Shown: positions 1 to 5,651 of the stretch, piece after piece
Numbering within the stretch: the first letter of the stretch is position 1
Layout: every line of letters starts with the position of its first letter
From: Acidobacteriota bacterium
GTDB taxonomy: Bacteria; Acidobacteriota; Terriglobia; Bryobacterales; Bryobacteraceae
Length of the DNA stretch: 5,651 bases
Assembly (NCBI GenBank): GCA_021788955.1
Contig: JAJYKC010000216.1
Span: 1 to 5,651 of the forward strand
Reading direction: 5' to 3'
The notes under the pieces: model-generated
What the model saw: the letters and a program-made list of their open reading frames with translations, nothing else
Database searches by the model: none
Told to the model about the DNA's origin: nothing
Position numbers and translations under genes: made by a program

Positions 1-220
1 CTTCGAGGGTTTTGTCTACGTCGGAACGGACCCAGTGAAGATAGAAGCTCTTCCGCTCTTTCGGGCTTATCTTCCACGCGAACGTCTTATAAGTGGAAAA
101 GTCGGCTTTGGATCGCCAATTTACACGCACGCTTTGGGCATGAATCGCCGAAGGGGCCGCCAAAGTACATAAAGCGGCGATCAAAACGCTAAAAGTGACA
201 GAACAGTTTTTCCTGGTCAT
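1..220 (-). CDS. Exported DUF4136 domain protein, N-terminal part (cut by window edge)
   Basis: The ATG at 218-220 on the minus strand opens a frame that stays open for 73 codons to the left edge. Residues 1-28 look like a Sec signal peptide: basic start (MTRKN), a hydrophobic core around 8-23 and a cleavage site after AIHA, giving a mature protein that starts QSVRVNW. The following stretch, ADFSTYKTFAW at residues 39-49, is the hallmark N-terminal motif of DUF4136, a family of exported or lipid-anchored envelope proteins with no settled function. Unlike many family members this one has no lipobox: the only nearby cysteine, Cys18, is preceded by Leu at -1. It is therefore predicted to be soluble in the periplasm or secreted. 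No clear Shine-Dalgarno sequence precedes the ATG. It lies 59 bases downstream of the membrane enzyme gene on the same strand and may share its transcript. The C-terminal part lies outside the window. Family call is fairly sure; function is unknown. Confidence 0.8.
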   Translation of the reverse strand, partial: MTRKNCSVTFSVLIAALCTLAAPSAIHAQSVRVNWRSKADFSTYKTFAWKISPKERKSFYLHWVRSDVDKTLE

Positions 221-279
221 ATAAGCCGATGGACGTATACGCGTGAAAGTGGTAACAAAGAATCCGAAGAACGAGTAAG

Positions 280-2682
280 TCAGGCGATCGCCGGCGCCGG
301 TCTTCCCCGTGTGTCCCGCAGAGTTTTGACCGGCGAACCAATGTGAGATACGGAAAGCGCTCCGAGATAGAGCAGGCCGCCGGCGATCAAGGTTAGTTTC
401 AAACCGATGTAGATAGCCAGAAAGATAGCGCCGGCCGAGCCCATGACACTGGCCGCCGCGTTGAGCGCCCATGCCCACCGCACCGCCGCCGGATACCGCG
501 TTTCCATATGAGCCAGGCCCGTCGGGAACGGCATCCCCATGAGGAAGCCCGCCGGCGCGACCAATCCAATCGAGGTAAGGATCTTCCAGGGCAGCGGCCA
601 GCCGGCTCCAATGCGCGTTACCGGACCCGAGGCAAGCGCGAGTAAGATCACAAGCGCGGTAACACCGCATAGGACAAGTCCGAGCGCCCGGCTGCTCGAA
701 CCCGCGACGCGCCGGCTCAAATAACTTCCGACCCCGCTTGAGACTAACATCGAAAAAACGATCACGGTCAGCGCGTAAGTTGGATGGCCAAGGAACAGAA
801 TAAACTTCTGGATCAACGCGACCTGAATCAGGATGTAGCCGGCTCCGATGCAGATAAAGTAGAGCAACGCGAGGCGTATCCCGCCGCCGGCCGGCAATTT
901 ATTCTTCAAAAGAACCGGCGGAAGAGCGAGTATGATCGCGGTGGCCGCCAAGCTGATGCCGACCAGTCCGAACAGTAGAGGCAGCGCGCGATTGATTTTA
1001 TAATCCGCGGCGCTGCGGCCGCCATGCAGCAGAAAACTCAACACATCGCGCGGCTGCACGGTGTAGAAGAAGAACGGGCGGTCATCCCCCACCGGAGTTA
1101 CATCAAACGGGTAGTCCCGTTCGAAAGCTTCCGGTTCCTTGGTCAGCAGGAAGCGGGCAAATTCATTCCGGGGCGGATCGCCGGGAAGATAAATCTCCTG
1201 CAGGCTTGGATCCCGCGCCAGGGCCGCGCGCGCCCGATCGAGGTCCGCCGGCGTGATCGGACGGCGGAATACGAGCACCGTGTCCTGGGCGCCCCACCCC
1301 TTGATCTTCGCGGCGTCCTCGCGAACGATCATGATGTGCCGCCATACGTCCGTTTCCCCGAGCCGATTCAGCGCCTCGCGGGCCAGGGCGAGCAGGCGCA
1401 GCGACTCCCGCGGCGGCTCGAAACCCCACCGCGTAAAGCTGAGCACGCCGTCCGGCGTCAGATGGTCCAGGTAGTCGCGAAACGCGCCGGTGGTGTAGAG
1501 GTTGTTTTCCGAGAGCGCGAACGCTCCCGCGGCGGTGGCCGCCCAAGTGTCGACCAACGTCGCCTGCAGCACCTGATAGCGCTCCGGGCTGCGGCGCACA
1601 AAGCTCCGCCCATCCTCGACGACAATATGGACCTCGGGCCGGAAATAAAGTCCCTGACTAAGCCCGGCATACCGCTCGCGCATGATGGTCGTGGCGATGA
1701 TCGGATTGATCTCGACTCCCGTGATGTACCTGCTCCCGGAAGCAAGCGCCCGCGCCACGTCCCATCCGCCGCCGGGTCCAATTACAAGGGTCTTGGCGCC
1801 CGGGCGGATCTCGTACACAAACCCGGGGCCCTGGCGTAAAAGCTCATGAAGGGCTTCCGGCCCCAGATGGTCCCAATCGAAGGAGGGGATGCCGGTGGCG
1901 GCGTCCGCGTCGATGATGATACTCATGCGCCCGCTTCCGCCCGGCTCCGGCGCGAGGGCGATGCGGGAAAAGGCGTTCCATCGCGAGTAGAGTTCCTTCG
2001 GGAGGTGGTGGCCTTTCGCCCAGTGAATGTCGAGCCAATGGGCTTTGCCGTTATACGCGATGAGGGCGACCAGAAACAGCGCCGCCGCCACACCCGCGAC
2101 CCGCCCCCGGTGGTTGCCCGCCAGGTGAAACCAAAGCGCCGAAGCGACGGCGAAGAGGACCGCCGCCGCCATCACGGTGTTCGGCCCGCCAAACTGGTTC
2201 AGCAGCGGCAACAGCAGCAGACAGCCGCCGGAGGCGCCGAGTAGATCGAAGAAGTACACTTTGTCGACCCGCTCCATCGTCTCGCCGATCACCAGCGAAA
2301 GAATGGTCCCGGTGAAGAAGAACGGCAGCGCACTGCCGAAATACACGCCTGCGAGCTCAAACCCATTGGGATCGCCCTTGCGGGAGATGAGGAACGCTAG
2401 CGCCGCAATCACCGAAATCGCATGGAGCAGAGCCAGCCGGCCGAGAGATTCGTATAAACGTCCCCGTCCGGCTATGGCGTAAGAGAAGATTCCTCCCACC
2501 CCGAGCCCGAATAATGCGATCGAGATCGCCAGAAACGCGAAGTGGTAGTAGAAGACCACGGAAAACACGCGGGTCAGCGCAAGTTCCACCAGGAGAGTGC
2601 CGAGGCTGGTGATCGCTACGCCGAGATATACTTGCGGCCAGGCGGCGCGCACGGTCTCGTTTCCGGAGCTGATACGGGGCAA
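280..2682 (-). CDS. Membrane-bound spermidine-synthase-like protein (fused transporter-like/aminopropyltransferase-fold)
   Basis: An 800-residue protein in three parts. Residues about 17-211 hold roughly seven hydrophobic segments. Residues about 220-545 form a soluble Rossmann domain of the spermidine synthase/SAM-methyltransferase type. Residues about 565-780 hold about seven more membrane segments. Nucleotide-binding motifs are visible: VIGPGGGWDV (300-309), GVEINPII with acidic Glu324 (322-329) and VEDGRSFV (355-362). DDRPFFFY (533-540) closes the soluble domain, as is usual in this family. Classical spermidine synthases are about 280-300 residues and cytosolic; the fused membrane form is known from bacterial genomes but its substrate is unknown. 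Aligned by eye, the catalytic DxxD of true aminopropyltransferases reads DTWA here (378-381), so spermidine synthesis is doubtful. The start is TTG at 2682, five bases after the esterase stop, with no good ribosome site. GTG at 2652 (codon 11), preceded by GGAAACGAG, is an equally good start and loses no membrane segment. The stop is TGA at 280-282. Confidence 0.85.
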   Translation of the reverse strand: MPRISSGNETVRAAWPQVYLGVAITSLGTLLVELALTRVFSVVFYYHFAFLAISIALFGLGVGGIFSYAIAGRGRLYESLGRLALLHAISVIAALAFLISRKGDPNGFELAGVYFGSALPFFFTGTILSLVIGETMERVDKVYFFDLLGASGGCLLLLPLLNQFGGPNTVMAAAVLFAVASALWFHLAGNHRGRVAGVAAALFLVALIAYNGKAHWLDIHWAKGHHLPKELYSRWNAFSRIALAPEPGGSGRMSIIIDADAATGIPSFDWDHLGPEALHELLRQGPGFVYEIRPGAKTLVIGPGGGWDVARALASGSRYITGVEINPIIATTIMRERYAGLSQGLYFRPEVHIVVEDGRSFVRRSPERYQVLQATLVDTWAATAAGAFALSENNLYTTGAFRDYLDHLTPDGVLSFTRWGFEPPRESLRLLALAREALNRLGETDVWRHIMIVREDAAKIKGWGAQDTVLVFRRPITPADLDRARAALARDPSLQEIYLPGDPPRNEFARFLLTKEPEAFERDYPFDVTPVGDDRPFFFYTVQPRDVLSFLLHGGRSAADYKINRALPLLFGLVGISLAATAIILALPPVLLKNKLPAGGGIRLALLYFICIGAGYILIQVALIQKFILFLGHPTYALTVIVFSMLVSSGVGSYLSRRVAGSSSRALGLVLCGVTALVILLALASGPVTRIGAGWPLPWKILTSIGLVAPAGFLMGMPFPTGLAHMETRYPAAVRWAWALNAAASVMGSAGAIFLAIYIGLKLTLIAGGLLYLGALSVSHIGSPVKTLRDTRGRPAPAIA

Positions 2683-2687
2683 CTCTA

Positions 2688-3599
2688 CTATCGTAAAGGA
2701 TCGCGTCGAGCCGGGCCAATTCCTGCATCGAATCCGGCCAGAAAATCGAGTTTTTCCAGAAACGCGCGGATCTGTTCGTCCCAGAAATCCCAGGTGTGGG
2801 CACGCGGGGAGACTTCCCGGTATTCATACGGGATGTTGAGGCTTGCGAGCAAGGCCACGAACTCGTGGTTCACTTTGAGGGTTGGGTCCTCGCCGCCATC
2901 GGCAATGTAGAGCATCGGCATCATGGGGGGCGGGATCTTCGTGACCAGATCGAAGGGATCGCGCTGCTTGCGCTCTTCCGAGCCGGGCTTGCCGAAGCGG
3001 GCGTCGCGCTCCTCCATCTGGCGGCGCGCCGCTGGTCCGAGGTTCGCGGGTGATTCCCCGCCATGGGCAGCGCCGAGTGCGCCGCTGAGAATCCCGATGG
3101 CCGCGAACTCGTTGTAGTGGTTCAGGCCAATGAGCGCCGCACCGTAGCCGCCCATCGACTGCCCGGCGATGGCGCGGGCACGGCGGAGCGGGATCGTCCG
3201 GAAGTGGCCGTCCACGTACGCCACGAGGTCCTTGGCGATGTAGTCTTCATACTTCGCTTTCTGGTCCGTGGCGCTGTTGACGTACCAACTCTTCAGGCCG
3301 TCGGGCATGACGACGATCATCTCGCGTCCGGCTGCGTAGGCAGACAGGTTCGACATGGTTGACCACGCGGTGTTATCGAATGCGTACCCGTGCAGAAGGT
3401 ACAGCACCGGGTAGCGCGCTGTCGAGGAGTCGTAATCGAGGGGGAGAATCACGCTAAAGGCGTGTTCCTCGTTGTTGAGAGACGTACTCGGGAAATGGAA
3501 GGCATGCACGTTGCGCGCCACCTCGGCGGAGTCAGCGGCGACGGCCGATAGAGAGACAAAGCTGGCGACAGCCGCGGCGAAGGTGGCGAAACGGGTCAT
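2688..3599 (-). CDS. Secreted esterase, PF00756 / esterase D-like alpha/beta hydrolase
   Basis: A 303-residue serine hydrolase. Residues 1-22 form a signal peptide (MTRF, then an Ala/Val/Leu core, cleavage probably after AVAA), placing the enzyme in the periplasm or outside the cell. The alpha/beta-hydrolase landmarks are in order: YPVLYLLHGYAF (63-74) with the oxyanion-side HGY; the nucleophile elbow GQSMGGYGA with Ser148; an acid, most likely Asp238, in ADGGEDPT; and His268 in RAHTWDFW, matching the family's H-x-W pattern. The complete triad argues for an active enzyme. PF00756 includes S-formylglutathione hydrolases, feruloyl and acetyl-xylan esterases, enterochelin esterases and mycolyltransferases. 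The signal peptide excludes the cytosolic formylglutathione hydrolase, and a carbohydrate-ester or siderophore-ester substrate is plausible but not shown. The ATG at 3599 has a strong ribosome site. It is the first gene of the leftward run, and its TAG stop at 2688-2690 lies five bases before the TTG start of the membrane enzyme. Confidence 0.88.
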   Translation of the reverse strand: MTRFATFAAAVASFVSLSAVAADSAEVARNVHAFHFPSTSLNNEEHAFSVILPLDYDSSTARYPVLYLLHGYAFDNTAWSTMSNLSAYAAGREMIVVMPDGLKSWYVNSATDQKAKYEDYIAKDLVAYVDGHFRTIPLRRARAIAGQSMGGYGAALIGLNHYNEFAAIGILSGALGAAHGGESPANLGPAARRQMEERDARFGKPGSEERKQRDPFDLVTKIPPPMMPMLYIADGGEDPTLKVNHEFVALLASLNIPYEYREVSPRAHTWDFWDEQIRAFLEKLDFLAGFDAGIGPARRDPLR

Positions 3600-3603
3600 G
3601 GGG

Positions 3604-3609
3604 TCTCCT
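3604..3609 (-). promoter_or_regulatory. Ribosome binding site of the esterase gene
   Basis: On the minus strand the sequence reads AGGAGA followed by CCCC and the ATG at 3599-3597. This near-complete Shine-Dalgarno match at good spacing fixes the esterase start. It contrasts with the divergent YqeY gene, which has no such site. Confidence 0.75.
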
Positions 3610-3631
3610 GGCTTGGGAAGGTGGAGCCTTC

Positions 3632-3637
3632 TACAAT
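3632..3637 (+). promoter_or_regulatory. Candidate -10 box (TACAAT) for the YqeY gene
   Basis: TACAAT differs from the TATAAT consensus at one position and stands in the 48-base gap between divergent genes. Counting six to eight bases on places transcription start near 3644-3646, within about four bases of the ATG at 3648. That would make the message leaderless or nearly so, which fits the lack of a Shine-Dalgarno sequence at usable distance. The closest GGAG, at 3623-3626, is 21 bases upstream of the ATG and would lie outside the transcript. No convincing -35 box is seen 16-18 bases upstream, and there is no extended -10 TG, so this remains a prediction. Confidence 0.4.
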
Positions 3638-3647
3638 AACAAATGCG

Positions 3648-4094
3648 ATGCCACTGTTAGATGTAATTCAGAAAGACATGGTCGAGGCGATGAAGGCCAA
3701 GGACGAGGCCCGGCTCAGTACCGTCCGCATGATCAAGGCCGCGCTCAAAAAGCATGAAATCGACTCGATGAAGCCGCTGGAGGAGGCGGCCGAAATGCAG
3801 GTGCTCAACACGCTGCTGAAACAGCGGCGGGAGTCGGCGGAAATGTTCCGCAAAGGCGGCCGGCCCGAGCTTGCGGATAAGGAAGAAGCCGAGCTCCGCC
3901 TGATCGAAACTTATCTTCCGGCCTCTGCGAGCGCGGAGGAGATGGCCGAGGCCGTGGCAGGCGCGGTCACCGAAACGGGCGGCGTCTCGGCCAAGCAGAT
4001 GGGCGTGGTGATGAAGGCCGCGCAGGCGCGTCTCAAAGGAAAACGGGTCGACGGGGCCGCTCTCAGCGCGCTCGTGCGCTCCAAATTAGCCTGA
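3648..4094 (+). CDS. GatB/YqeY domain-containing protein
   Basis: A 148-residue cytoplasmic protein that matches the full usual length of the YqeY family (about 145-150 residues). The N-terminal helical part carries the family pattern: MPLLDVIQKDMVEAMKAKD followed by RLSTVRMIKAALK (22-34). The middle has KQRRESAEMFRKGGRPELA (58-76) and RLIETYLP (84-91). The C-terminal part has the signature KQMGVVMKAAQARLKGK (116-132), which resembles the tail domain of GatB. In GatB that domain helps the Asp-tRNA(Asn)/Glu-tRNA(Gln) amidotransferase bind tRNA; the role of free-standing YqeY is not settled, though a link to tRNA or translation is inferred. An in-frame GTG at 3621 would add nine residues, but homologues begin with M-x-LL, so the ATG at 3648 is preferred. 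The gene is divergent from the esterase and convergent with the receptor, so it is probably transcribed alone. The stop is TGA at 4092-4094. Confidence 0.92.
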   Translation: MPLLDVIQKDMVEAMKAKDEARLSTVRMIKAALKKHEIDSMKPLEEAAEMQVLNTLLKQRRESAEMFRKGGRPELADKEEAELRLIETYLPASASAEEMAEAVAGAVTETGGVSAKQMGVVMKAAQARLKGKRVDGAALSALVRSKLA

Positions 4095-4117
4095 TCACCG
4101 GGGACCAAGACAGGACT

Positions 4118-4151
4118 ACGGCCCCGGCCCGGAGTTCCGGACCGAGGCCGT
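4118..4151. terminator. Hairpin between convergent genes, candidate bidirectional terminator
   Basis: Bases 4118-4151 form a near-perfect inverted repeat. ACGGCC (4118-4123) pairs with GGCCGT (4146-4151), then CGG with CCG, then CCGG with CCGG, giving 13 base pairs with two single mismatches and an AGTT loop. It lies 23 bases after the YqeY stop and 27 bases from the receptor stop, where a shared terminator is expected. Neither side has a clear run of T, so it is not a textbook intrinsic terminator; it could instead stall polymerase or protect the 3' ends. Confidence 0.5.
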
Positions 4152-4178
4152 CGATTCCAGCTTTCAGCAGACGGTCTC

Positions 4179-5651
4179 CTAGAAGTAGACGCGCGCGCCG
4201 AGCTGCACGATGCGGCCCGCCGCGGCGCCGAAGATCCCGCCGAAGTTCCCTGACGCGATATTGGAAACCGGGAAGAGGAACTGCGTATGGTTGAACGCGT
4301 TGAACGCGTCCGCGCGGAGTTCGATGCGATAGAACTCCTTGAGCGAGATGGTCTTCACCAGGCTCATGTCCGTGTTGAAGATGCCGGGACCGTGGAAGAA
4401 GTTCCGGCCGGCGTCGCCCAGCACGCCATAGGGAGCGCGGGCGAAGTCGTTCGGATTGAACCAGTAGTTCTGCGAGGCCGGCTTCGTGTTATTCGGATTC
4501 AGAGCCTTGTCGACAAACGACGTCGTTCGCGGATCGGAACTCGTAATCACCGGCCCGAGCACGTTCGCCGTATCCGGGCAGCCGTAGAAAGTGAGTGCGT
4601 CGCAGGTCAGGGACCGGAAGCCGGTATCGGAGATCGTAACCGGGAATCCGGTCTGGAAGGTCGAGATGCCAGTTACCTGCCAGCCGCCGACCAGTGGCGT
4701 GGGCAGCCAGTGGGCTTTGTTGTGGAGGTTGGGGATCTCATAGGTGTAGGTGGCTACGAAACGGTGACGGGCGTCATAGGCTGAGTCGCCGTAGTCAAGC
4801 GCGAAGTTATATGGGTTCGTCCCTCGGGCGCCGAAGCTGCTGTTCTCGAAACTCGAGGCGTCATCGAGCGCGTGGCTCCAGACGTAGCTCGTCGTGAAGT
4901 ACAGGCCGTGGCTGAACTTCTTGTTCAGGCTGACCTGGAGCGAATTGTAATTCGAGACGCCGACCGAAGCCTGCGTTCCGACCGAGGCGAAAATGTCGCC
5001 GGGGACGTAGGAATGGTCCGGGTACAGGTAGTGCTGGTAGACTCGATTCGCGATGCAAGTGGAATCGGCGGCGCAGGCCGCCTGGCCCGCGGGCGTGATC
5101 GGGTTGCCTTCATAAGCCATGATCAGGTGCCGTCCGGCCGAGCCCACGAATCCAATTTGCAGAATCATGTTGCTCGGCAGTTCCCGCTGGATGTTGAAGT
5201 TGTAGTTCAACGCATACGGATCGGTCAAGTTCGGCGACACGGTGTTGATGGAAAGCGGCAGGAATTGGTTGAAGTTCACGCTCTGCCCTTTGGCCGCCGG
5301 GGTGAACGGGAACTTGTTCGGGATCGACTGTCCGGTCGCGATATCGGTGAACGGAGCGGCGAAACTCGGGTTGCCGCCAACGTCGCCAATCCCGGTGGAG
5401 GACTGCGAGAACGGCGGCGCGGTCAGGTTCTGCAGCGCAAGTTCCTCTTCGAACCTGTTGAAGTAGACCCCAAAGCCGCCACGGATGGACCACCGGTTGC
5501 CCGGCGCGTAGGCGAAACCAAACCGCGGCGCCGGGTGGATGTCGTGAGTGTAGTAACCGGAGGGGCTGCAGCCCGTGTCGCCGGGGAAATCGAGACCCAG
5601 CGGCGCCGTCGGGAAAATGGTGGACTGCTGGCCGGGCCGGAAGCAGTTAAA
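4179..5651 (-). CDS. Oar-like TonB-dependent outer-membrane receptor, C-terminal 490 residues (cut by window edge)
   Basis: The minus-strand frame is open from the right edge to a TAG at 4179-4181, giving 490 residues of a longer protein. The GTG at 5277-5279, which could pass for a start, is internal: barrel-like sequence continues upstream of it, for example PRFGFAYAPGNRWSIRGGFG (42-61). The fragment has the alternating aromatic strands of a beta-barrel and segments typical of the acidobacterial Oar/carboxypeptidase-regulatory-domain receptors: DPYALNYNFNIQRELP (144-159), YNSLQVSLNKKFSHGLYF (235-252), SYVWSHALDD (255-264), LVGGWQVTGI (320-329), and ELRADAFNAFNHTQF (444-458). The last residue is Phe, as expected for recognition by the BAM outer-membrane assembly machinery. 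Full-length members are usually about 1,000-1,200 residues with a signal peptide, an N-terminal Ig-like domain and a plug; all of these would lie beyond the window. They are thought to import or bind large or complex substrates, but the substrate cannot be read here. Two close cysteine pairs are noted in predicted loops. Confidence 0.9.
   Translation of the reverse strand, partial: FNCFRPGQQSTIFPTAPLGLDFPGDTGCSPSGYYTHDIHPAPRFGFAYAPGNRWSIRGGFGVYFNRFEEELALQNLTAPPFSQSSTGIGDVGGNPSFAAPFTDIATGQSIPNKFPFTPAAKGQSVNFNQFLPLSINTVSPNLTDPYALNYNFNIQRELPSNMILQIGFVGSAGRHLIMAYEGNPITPAGQAACAADSTCIANRVYQHYLYPDHSYVPGDIFASVGTQASVGVSNYNSLQVSLNKKFSHGLYFTTSYVWSHALDDASSFENSSFGARGTNPYNFALDYGDSAYDARHRFVATYTYEIPNLHNKAHWLPTPLVGGWQVTGISTFQTGFPVTISDTGFRSLTCDALTFYGCPDTANVLGPVITSSDPRTTSFVDKALNPNNTKPASQNYWFNPNDFARAPYGVLGDAGRNFFHGPGIFNTDMSLVKTISLKEFYRIELRADAFNAFNHTQFLFPVSNIASGNFGGIFGAAAGRIVQLGARVYF

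Noticed and set aside
137..220. Lipoprotein signal in the DUF4136 protein
   Set aside because: Cys18 is preceded by Ala-Ala-Leu; Leu at -1 does not fit the lipobox, while AIHA-Q is a good ordinary signal peptidase site.
221..279. Palindrome CGTATACG (234-241) upstream of DUF4136 as an operator or promoter
   Set aside because: Eight bases is too short to stand out from chance, and no properly spaced -35/-10 pair was found around it.
1024..1839. Plus-strand open frame of 271 codons opposite the membrane enzyme
   Set aside because: Its translation is rich in Arg, Gly and Pro with no recognisable domain or membrane segment, and it lies fully antisense to a clearly coding frame. In GC-rich DNA such shadow frames are common.
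2357..2827. Minus-strand frame of 156 codons across the esterase/membrane-enzyme junction
   Set aside because: It overlaps the C-terminal coding part of the esterase, with the His268 motif, and the N-terminal membrane helices of the next gene in another frame. It has no domain of its own.
3621..3647. GTG at 3621 as the YqeY start
   Set aside because: It adds nine residues not seen in the family, has no ribosome site and would lie upstream of the predicted transcription start. The ATG at 3648 gives the normal N-terminus.
4287..4784. Plus-strand open frame of 165 codons opposite the receptor
   Set aside because: The opposite strand encodes well-recognised receptor motifs throughout. This frame shows low-complexity Val/Glu/Arg sequence typical of a shadow.

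Overview
The window looks like chromosomal DNA of a GC-rich acidobacterium, perhaps of the Solibacter/Bryobacter type. The main clue is the Oar-like TonB-dependent receptor at the right edge, a family greatly expanded in Acidobacteria. The secreted DUF4136 protein and the large membrane-bound spermidine-synthase-like protein fit the same assignment. This taxonomic reading is inference from family content; there is no rRNA gene in the window. I see no insertion sequence, phage gene, tRNA or CRISPR array.

Layout from left to right. At 1-220 (minus) is the N-terminal end of an exported DUF4136 protein, cut by the window edge. At 280-2682 (minus) is an 800-residue protein with a spermidine-synthase-like Rossmann domain set between two multi-pass membrane regions. 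At 2688-3599 (minus) is a secreted esterase of the esterase D/PF00756 family. These three genes run in one direction with gaps of 5 and 59 bases, so the esterase and the membrane enzyme are probably cotranscribed and DUF4136 may be as well. At 3648-4094 (plus) is a GatB/YqeY-domain protein, divergent from the esterase across only 48 bases. At 4179-5651 (minus) is the C-terminal 490 residues of the TonB-dependent receptor. It converges on the YqeY gene, with a strong hairpin between the two.

How the genes work together is only partly readable. The esterase and DUF4136 proteins both carry export signals and the receptor sits in the outer membrane, so most of the window concerns the cell envelope. 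YqeY is a cytoplasmic, tRNA-amidotransferase-related protein and looks unrelated to its neighbours.

The genes belong to known families, and I did not find a convincing new system. The points most worth checking are the apparent loss of one catalytic aspartate in the membrane-bound spermidine-synthase-like protein, the duplicated membrane module on either side of its enzyme domain, and the likely leaderless start of the YqeY gene. The receptor frame also continues unbroken to the window edge, far beyond its first apparent start codon.
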